From a bacterium (GTDB lineage: Bacteria > Omnitrophota > Gorgyraeia > Gygaellales > UBA12090): a DNA stretch of 5,778 nucleotides. The position numbers and the translations under genes were made by a program. The notes under the pieces are model-generated. The model saw nothing but the letters and a program-made list of their open reading frames with translations. It did not search any database and had not been told where the DNA came from. Below are positions 1 to 4,500 of this stretch, piece by piece. Location of the stretch: positions 1 through 5,778 of the forward strand of contig SCPY01000097.1 of the NCBI GenBank assembly GCA_004299495.1. The letters run 5' to 3'. Numbering within the stretch: the first letter of the stretch is position 1; each line of letters begins with the position of its first letter.

Positions 1-553
1 TGTCAAACTTATCCTGCTTAACCTTATTGATAATTACGCCGATGAGCTCAACTCCCTCCTTATCAAACAAGGCCTTATTTAACATAATCTCATCAATAGG
101 CCGGCCTACCCCTCCTGATGAAACCAGGATCACTTTTGCCCCCAGGGATTTCGCTACCGCGGCATTAGAGTGGTCAAATACCGAGCCCACCCCGGCATGG
201 CCGGTGCCCTCAATCACTACCAGGTCCCTGCCCCTAGAAACCCTGCCAAAGGCCTGCTGAATCTGGCTGTCAATGCTTTCTTTGTCGGGCTTGAGGATAT
301 ACTTTTCGGTAAAACCCCTTTCCACGGCGATAGGGCTCATATCCTTGATGCCGCAACGAATGCCAAAGACATCGTCAATCAGGATAGAATCCTCGTCAAC
401 CTTCTGGCCATCTTCTTCCAAGTAACGCTGGCCAATGGGCTTAATAAAACCGATACCCTTAAAGCGCTCTTTAAAGTTAAAGATAAGCCCCATTGAGACG
501 GTGGTCTTGCCGTCGTTTTGCTGGGTCGCGGCGATATAGACTTTTTTGCTCAT
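1..553 (-). CDS. BioD-like P-loop ATPase (AAA_26 / CobQ-type), 3' end outside window
   Basis: The first 184 residues are visible and the stop lies beyond the left edge. The protein belongs to the dethiobiotin synthetase/CobB/CobQ P-loop fold, also found as the N-terminal regulatory domain of some phosphotransacetylases. A variant Walker A motif is at residues 9-18 (ATQQNDGKTT), with Lys16 and Thr17 as the expected nucleotide-binding residues. Further conserved-looking blocks are FIKPIGQR (36-43), VDED (52-55), EGTGHAGVGSVFD (115-127) and SSGGVGRPIDE (145-155), followed by a VIINKV strand (173-178), the usual base-recognition region of this fold. The substrate is unknown, and I see no reason to call it a biotin enzyme. 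ATG 553 is the only plausible start: the same frame meets a TAG a few codons upstream. It begins 10 nt after the trxA stop and has no clear Shine-Dalgarno, so translation is probably coupled to trxA. Near-identical motifs occur, as I recall, in Omnitrophota proteins annotated simply as AAA-family ATPases. Confidence 0.85.
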   Translation of the reverse strand, partial: MSKKVYIAATQQNDGKTTVSMGLIFNFKERFKGIGFIKPIGQRYLEEDGQKVDEDSILIDDVFGIRCGIKDMSPIAVERGFTEKYILKPDKESIDSQIQQAFGRVSRGRDLVVIEGTGHAGVGSVFDHSNAAVAKSLGAKVILVSSGGVGRPIDEIMLNKALFDKEGVELIGVIINKVKQDKFD

Positions 554-563
554 AAGCCGTTTA

Positions 564-893
564 TCAGGATTCTGCCGCTACCTCTTTGATCTTATTCTTG
601 AGCTCAAACTTTGACATCGCTCCCACGCTCTGGGAAACGGCCTTGCCATCCTTAAAGAACATCAGGGTGGGAACCGACATTATGCCGTAATGGGTCGCGG
701 TTTTTCCCGCGTCATCCACATCAACCTTAGCCACCTTGATTTTACCCTTATATTCTTTAGCGATCTCTTCTATCACCGGCGCCACCATCTTGCAGGGGCC
801 GCACCACTCGGCAAAAAAATCTACCAAGACCGGCACAGTTGCCTGGAGGACTTCCTCCTTAAAATTCTTGTCATTTACGTGCACGATAGACAT
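564..893 (-). CDS. trxA: Thioredoxin
   Basis: This complete 109-residue protein is the usual length for a single-domain thioredoxin. It reduces disulfides in cytoplasmic proteins through a dithiol active site and is recharged by thioredoxin reductase, which is not in this window. The redox motif WCGPC is at residues 30-34 (Cys31 and Cys34). The buried aspartate is Asp25 in VLVDFFAEW, the paired lysine is Lys56 in VAKVDVD, and the cis-proline is Pro75 in SVPT. There is no signal peptide or membrane segment, so it is cytoplasmic. The ATG at 893 is supported by a strong Shine-Dalgarno sequence six bases upstream and by alignment to the typical thioredoxin N-terminus. It has its own promoter upstream, and the ATPase gene follows after 10 nt, probably on the same transcript. 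All catalytic residues are present and nothing in it is unusual. Confidence 0.98.
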   Translation of the reverse strand: MSIVHVNDKNFKEEVLQATVPVLVDFFAEWCGPCKMVAPVIEEIAKEYKGKIKVAKVDVDDAGKTATHYGIMSVPTLMFFKDGKAVSQSVGAMSKFELKNKIKEVAAES

Positions 894-897
894 AAAA

Positions 898-905
898 CTC
901 CTCCC
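898..905 (-). promoter_or_regulatory. Ribosome binding site of trxA
   Basis: On the minus strand the sequence reads GGGAGGAG followed by TTTT and the ATG. The GGAGG core sits six bases from the start codon. It is a near-perfect Shine-Dalgarno site and fixes the trxA start. It contrasts with the two small genes to its left and right (ATPase and nucleotidyltransferase), which have none. Confidence 0.9.
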
Positions 906-951
906 TGTTTTTATTTTGTTAAATCATAATGGAACCGCTTATCTTACAGGT

Positions 952-980
952 ATGATAACACAAAGGAAGGGCTTAAGCAA
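952..980 (-). promoter_or_regulatory. Sigma70-type promoter for trxA
   Basis: On the minus strand TTGCTT (-35, 980-975) is followed by a 17-bp spacer and TATCAT (-10, 957-952), with TGT directly before the -10 (extended -10). Transcription would start near 945, giving a leader of about 52 nt that ends in the Shine-Dalgarno site. A second TATGAT at 928-923 lacks a credible -35 box. The call rests on consensus matching only. Confidence 0.65.
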
Positions 981-1013
981 TCCAAAAATGGGCCTGTTTT
1001 TAGGGCTTTTTTA

Positions 1014-1073
1014 GAAACGCAGGAAAATGCCTACGATTCCGGCAAGGAAGATAAGGGAAAGTTTGCGGCCGAA
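1014..1073 (-). other. Degraded hydrophobic reading-frame remnant (20 codons, no start)
   Basis: Directly after the TGA and TAA stops that close the HEPN remnant, the same frame stays open for 20 codons up to a TAA at 1013-1011. It encodes FGRKLSLIFLAGIVGIFLRF, a basic head followed by a hydrophobic run. This resembles a signal anchor or a C-terminal membrane helix. No start codon or ribosome binding site precedes it, so it cannot be called a gene. It may be the scar of a decayed neighbour, or chance. The rest of 981-1076 shows nothing else I can support. Confidence 0.2.
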
Positions 1074-1076
1074 TTA

Positions 1077-1252
1077 TCAGAAAGTTAATTTATCTATCTC
1101 TTCTCTTAGTCTGCCGAATACATCAGAGGCATCCGCCGCAAGTGGTTCAATCTTTTCTGGCAGCAAATCAAAGGAATAGGAGTGGCTAAAGAAGATATTA
1201 TATTATCCATAGCTTCATATTCTGCCTCAATGCGCAGCCTATAATCAGCCAT
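1077..1252 (-). pseudogene. HEPN-domain RNase toxin (HepT-like), internal deletion and frameshift
   Basis: The gene starts at ATG 1252, overlapping the upstream nucleotidyltransferase by 8 bp. It opens with MADYRLRIEAEYEAMDNIISS, a typical N-terminal helix of the HEPN family paired with this nucleotidyltransferase type. After about 21 codons the frame is lost; the ATG frame runs through unrelated residues to a TAA at 1108-1106. In another frame, from about 1191 to the TGA at 1079-1077, a family-like C-terminus reads FFSHSYSFDLLPEKIEPL... and ends in REEIDKLTF. In HEPN toxins this is the part that follows the catalytic Arg-x4-His-x-Tyr motif. Here the His and Tyr survive (HSY) but the Arg has gone. 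The start and end frames are offset (173 nt apart). About 58 codons remain, against roughly 145 in intact members as I recall them, so some 80-90 codons of the middle are missing. No RNase activity is expected. Confidence 0.75.
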
Positions 1253-1514
1253 AAAGAAGTATTCCTTCCTGCTTGACCATCTTGGTAAATTTTGAAGGCC
1301 TCGAGAGGTCTATAACATCTACAGGTTTTGAGAGTTTGAGCATTAAGTCGCCATAATATTTGAAAAAGTCAGCGGGAGATAACCCCTCCACAGCCAAATC
1401 TATATCCCAGCTTTCTTTTTCGCAAGTAATGCTTGAGCCAAAAAGCAATACCCGCTTGACAGAGTATTTCTCAGAAACTTCCCTGATTATTCTTTTTTCG
1501 CTTTCTGTAATCAC
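1245..1514 (-). CDS. Minimal nucleotidyltransferase (MNT), antitoxin of an MNT/HEPN pair
   Basis: This protein of about 89 residues is a DNA polymerase beta-like minimal nucleotidyltransferase. After an N-terminal helix, the strand VKRVLLFGSS (19-28) carries the GS motif (26-27). DID follows at 37-39 and the third carboxylate lies in PVDVIDL (Asp66). All catalytic elements are therefore present. The gap between GS and DID is short (nine residues) and lacks the common RARG sequence. MntA relatives silence their partner HEPN RNase by adding AMP to the tyrosine of the Rx4HxY motif. The partner here overlaps the 3' end by 8 bp and is broken. I prefer GTG 1514: the -10 box ends at 1521, so transcription should start at or next to that GTG. 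The longer start, TTG 1520, would lie upstream of it. No Shine-Dalgarno precedes either start, so a leaderless mRNA is likely. Confidence 0.85.
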   Translation of the reverse strand: MITESEKRIIREVSEKYSVKRVLLFGSSITCEKESWDIDLAVEGLSPADFFKYYGDLMLKLSKPVDVIDLSRPSKFTKMVKQEGILLYG

Positions 1515-1520
1515 AAACAA

Positions 1521-1549
1521 ATTATACCACTCAGTTAAGCAAGTAGCAA
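1521..1549 (-). promoter_or_regulatory. Strong sigma70-type promoter for the MNT/HEPN locus
   Basis: On the minus strand TTGCTA (-35, 1549-1544) is followed by a 17-bp spacer and a consensus TATAAT (-10, 1526-1521), with TGG directly before it (extended -10). The predicted start point, seven bases after the -10, falls on the GTG at 1514. The promoter lies in the gap of about 80 nt after the large gene. I see no convincing terminator for that gene within the gap. Confidence 0.75.
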
Positions 1550-1594
1550 TTGAATTCGTTAATCCACGCGGGCTAGGGATTTTCTAGGAAGGAA

Positions 1595-4500
1595 TTAGCC
1601 TCTGATTAAACTTACCAGGTTACTTACCGGCTCTATCTTTATAATCCGGAAGGTAAAGCCCTGGAAATTCTGGAGGTCAAAGGGAATAAGCGAGGCTGAG
1701 GGGATATGGCCTGTAGCAGTAATTCCGTCTTTTTTCTTGACTTCTAGGCTTATGCCGGCAGGATTCAGGTCAATACCACCGACGTGTTCGTCTTGTTCAT
1801 TCGTCAGCGTATTGCTTACGGGCGAGGAAGCCCTCGCTTCCGACATAGGAGTGGCGGCCTGACGCCGGTCATGATAATATCCGAAGTAGGCTGCATCTCT
1901 TTCGCTGTCTTTGGCCTCGTTGTCAAGCATATCCCTGACGGCTTCGAGGGCATAGCCGCTGCCTTTGAAACGTTCTGCGGCTAACTTCAAAAGGTTCGTA
2001 GCTGCGCCCATAATGGCAACGGGATATTCCTTGCCTCTGAATATTTGTGGGAGCGCTTCTATCACCATGTCTTGAATAATTTCCAGCTCATCTAATCCGC
2101 CCACCGTATTATATGCCTCTGCCAATGCATCAAGGGGCATTCTGAGCTCGAGCCTGCCCTTACGCTCTCCTCCCGGAAGATACTCAATATAATGTTCAAC
2201 GCTTAAGCGGCGCAGGCCTCCTATCTCCTTATCGCTCAAACCGTACAACTCCGTTAATTCTTCATTCTTTGATCTTTTCCTGACATCGGCAATAATGCCC
2301 CTTCCTTCATTGCTATAGATCCCTTTTAGCAGATTTTTCATCCTCTCGTTAACTTCTCCGTATCTGCGGGCAAGGGTATCAATTCCTTTTGCGCGTGGTT
2401 TTATTTCTTGAGCCCGGCTCCTTGCTTCTTTCAGGAGAGCTTGGATCCTGTCGGTAGTAACATTCTTATCCCTAGCGGCAACAACGATGCTGTCGATAAA
2501 CACGTTTAATTTATCAATATCGGCGGCAATACTCAAATATTCTGCGTTATTGCTTACGGGCGAGGAAGCCCTCGCTTCCGGCTTCTCCGTAGCGCCTGCC
2601 TTATTTTCAATCGGGCTGGCGGCGGAGGGAGAGGCGCCGGGACCCATTTTACCTTCTATCTCCTCTAAGAACTTTTCTAGCTGGCCCGCTGTTTTTGGAA
2701 AACCTTTTTGCTTAAGTGAACTGACGAGCGTCTTGACGTCATCAAGGATCTGATCGACCGAAAGCTTGCGCGCAAACTCTAGGATGGCTGCTTCAGGGAA
2801 AGTCTCATTTTGAGATCGCTCCTTTATATGCGCTTCCGCGGAGCGGAACATATTGACTAATCCGTGAATTTGCTTAGTCCCGAAGAGATCATCGTCAAGC
2901 TGTTCTCCTTCCTCAATTCCTTCCAAAATAGCTTTAACATCCTTATCGTCTAACGCATCCAACAAAAGATTTAACCTCTCTTTCGTCCGCCGCGTCAATC
3001 TATCTATCCTATCCATTCTGTAAACTTGCAAGTCGTCAAGGTCAGCGATTTTCGAATCCACCCCGCTATAGTCGCGGATTACTCTTACAATTGGCTCCAG
3101 ATCATCTAAAGAAGTATTCAATAATAGTTCCATAGTAGTAAGGCTGAATAATCGCTTCATAGCATCAGGCGCTTCAGCCATTTGTTCTACTAATTCGATT
3201 ACGCTATCTAACCCTCCTCCAAGAGCCAGGCGGTAGTTTTCATCCCTCTGCGATATCCATCCGGTAAATCTATTGGCCGTTTGCTCATCTTTAAGGATAT
3301 CGCCAAGCCCAAAGTACAAAACTTCTAAAGCCTCCATTTTAGCTTCTTCGAACACTTCATTTTCCACGTCCAATATTGAGAGAGAAAATGGGAAAAAGTA
3401 CGTATTAAACATAATTAACCTGTAAAGCCATCGCAATCGCTCTGAATCTTTAATTATTCCGCTTTGCCTAAGCAAAGTAAGCGCCGGCTTTAATATAGAC
3501 GCGTGAGATGAATACTCAAGGCTATCATCTCGGTTAAGGATAGCGAATAATTCTCTCAGGTTTGCTTCTTCGCCGCGATTAAAAACTTCTTCTATCCTAC
3601 CTTTTAAGACTCGCAAAACGATAAGGAGTCCCGGCAGAATTAAATCTGCTTTCGGTAATTCAGATATTTTTTGCGAATCCTCGGAAGAAATTTCTGAGCC
3701 TGACGCCCATTGAGATATCATCATATTGTTCATCTTATCAATAGCGGATGATCTTTTTTCAAAATCGGGAAGCGATGTCACTGCGCTATCCATACTTTTC
3801 TTCGCTTCTAATAATTCTATTAGCCCGTTAATTTTAGATGGCAATTGCTGCTTGATTACTGGCATACTTTTAACTTCGCCTAATATTCTATTTACGATAC
3901 CAAGCGCCAAGTCAACTTCTTTAAGCATAATACTTAGTGGGGCATCTACGTGCCTGCTAAAACTATTGAACCGTTTCCTGCTTTCCTCTAAACGCCTAAA
4001 GTCTTCCGGATCAATCCCGATGCCCTTCTGGAATAAATAGTCATCTATAACTTCAAAAAGCTGGACTTTTTTCTCAGGATTATATTCGCTCCGCAAATTT
4101 ATCCAATTTCTCAATATCCCCAAATATTCTTTTATGCTATTATACCGCTCATTATCCGTAAGGGGGCTAGAAGCACGGACAGCATAAAAATTCCTCTCTA
4201 TTGATTTTAATTCCGCATATGTCCTGGCCTCCGCATACGCTATGTATCTTAGGTCATTCCCGTCTTTTATTTTGTCATACATCTCGTGCGCTTTTGTACC
4301 TGAAAGAAACCCTACTATAACTACTTTCTTCTCTCCCATAAATACCTTGGCGAATATCCTATTGTCTTTACCTTCAAAGCGTATGTGCATTAGCCCTGTT
4401 AATTTACGGTCCATAGCATAATTAGGATTCTTGCCTTCATGACCGCGCGGTATCCCTCCGTCTTCGGCAAGCTTTGCTACTGCTTCAAGGAATTTATCTT

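Noticed and set aside
27..496. Two plus-strand open frames opposite the ATPase gene
   Set aside because: They are antisense shadows. The minus strand encodes a clear P-loop protein over the same bases.
982..1012. Hairpin-like CCAAAAA...TTTTTAGG followed by GCTTTTTT on the plus strand
   Set aside because: The run of T follows the hairpin only on the plus strand, where there is no gene to terminate. On the minus strand no U-tract follows. The stem is A/T-rich and has a bulge.
690..1014. Plus-strand open frames opposite trxA and its promoter
   Set aside because: They are shadows of an unmistakable thioredoxin gene on the minus strand, and their own translations show no family features.
1027..1182. 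Plus-strand reading frame starting MPTIPARKIRES behind AGGAAA
   Set aside because: It is short and runs antisense through the HEPN remnant, whose family resemblance on the minus strand explains the sequence better.
1106..1252. A 48-residue protein from ATG 1252 read straight to TAA 1108-1106
   Set aside because: Only its first 21 or so residues resemble a family. The rest is the frame-shifted reading of the HEPN C-terminus, so it is described as a pseudogene.
1550..1594. Terminator after the large gene (CTAG...CTAG inverted repeat)
   Set aside because: The stem is only four bases and no U-tract follows. Nothing in this gap supports an intrinsic terminator.
1811..2580. CRISPR array based on the 32-bp repeats
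   Set aside because: There are only two perfect copies, 738 bp apart, inside an open coding frame, with no regular spacers.
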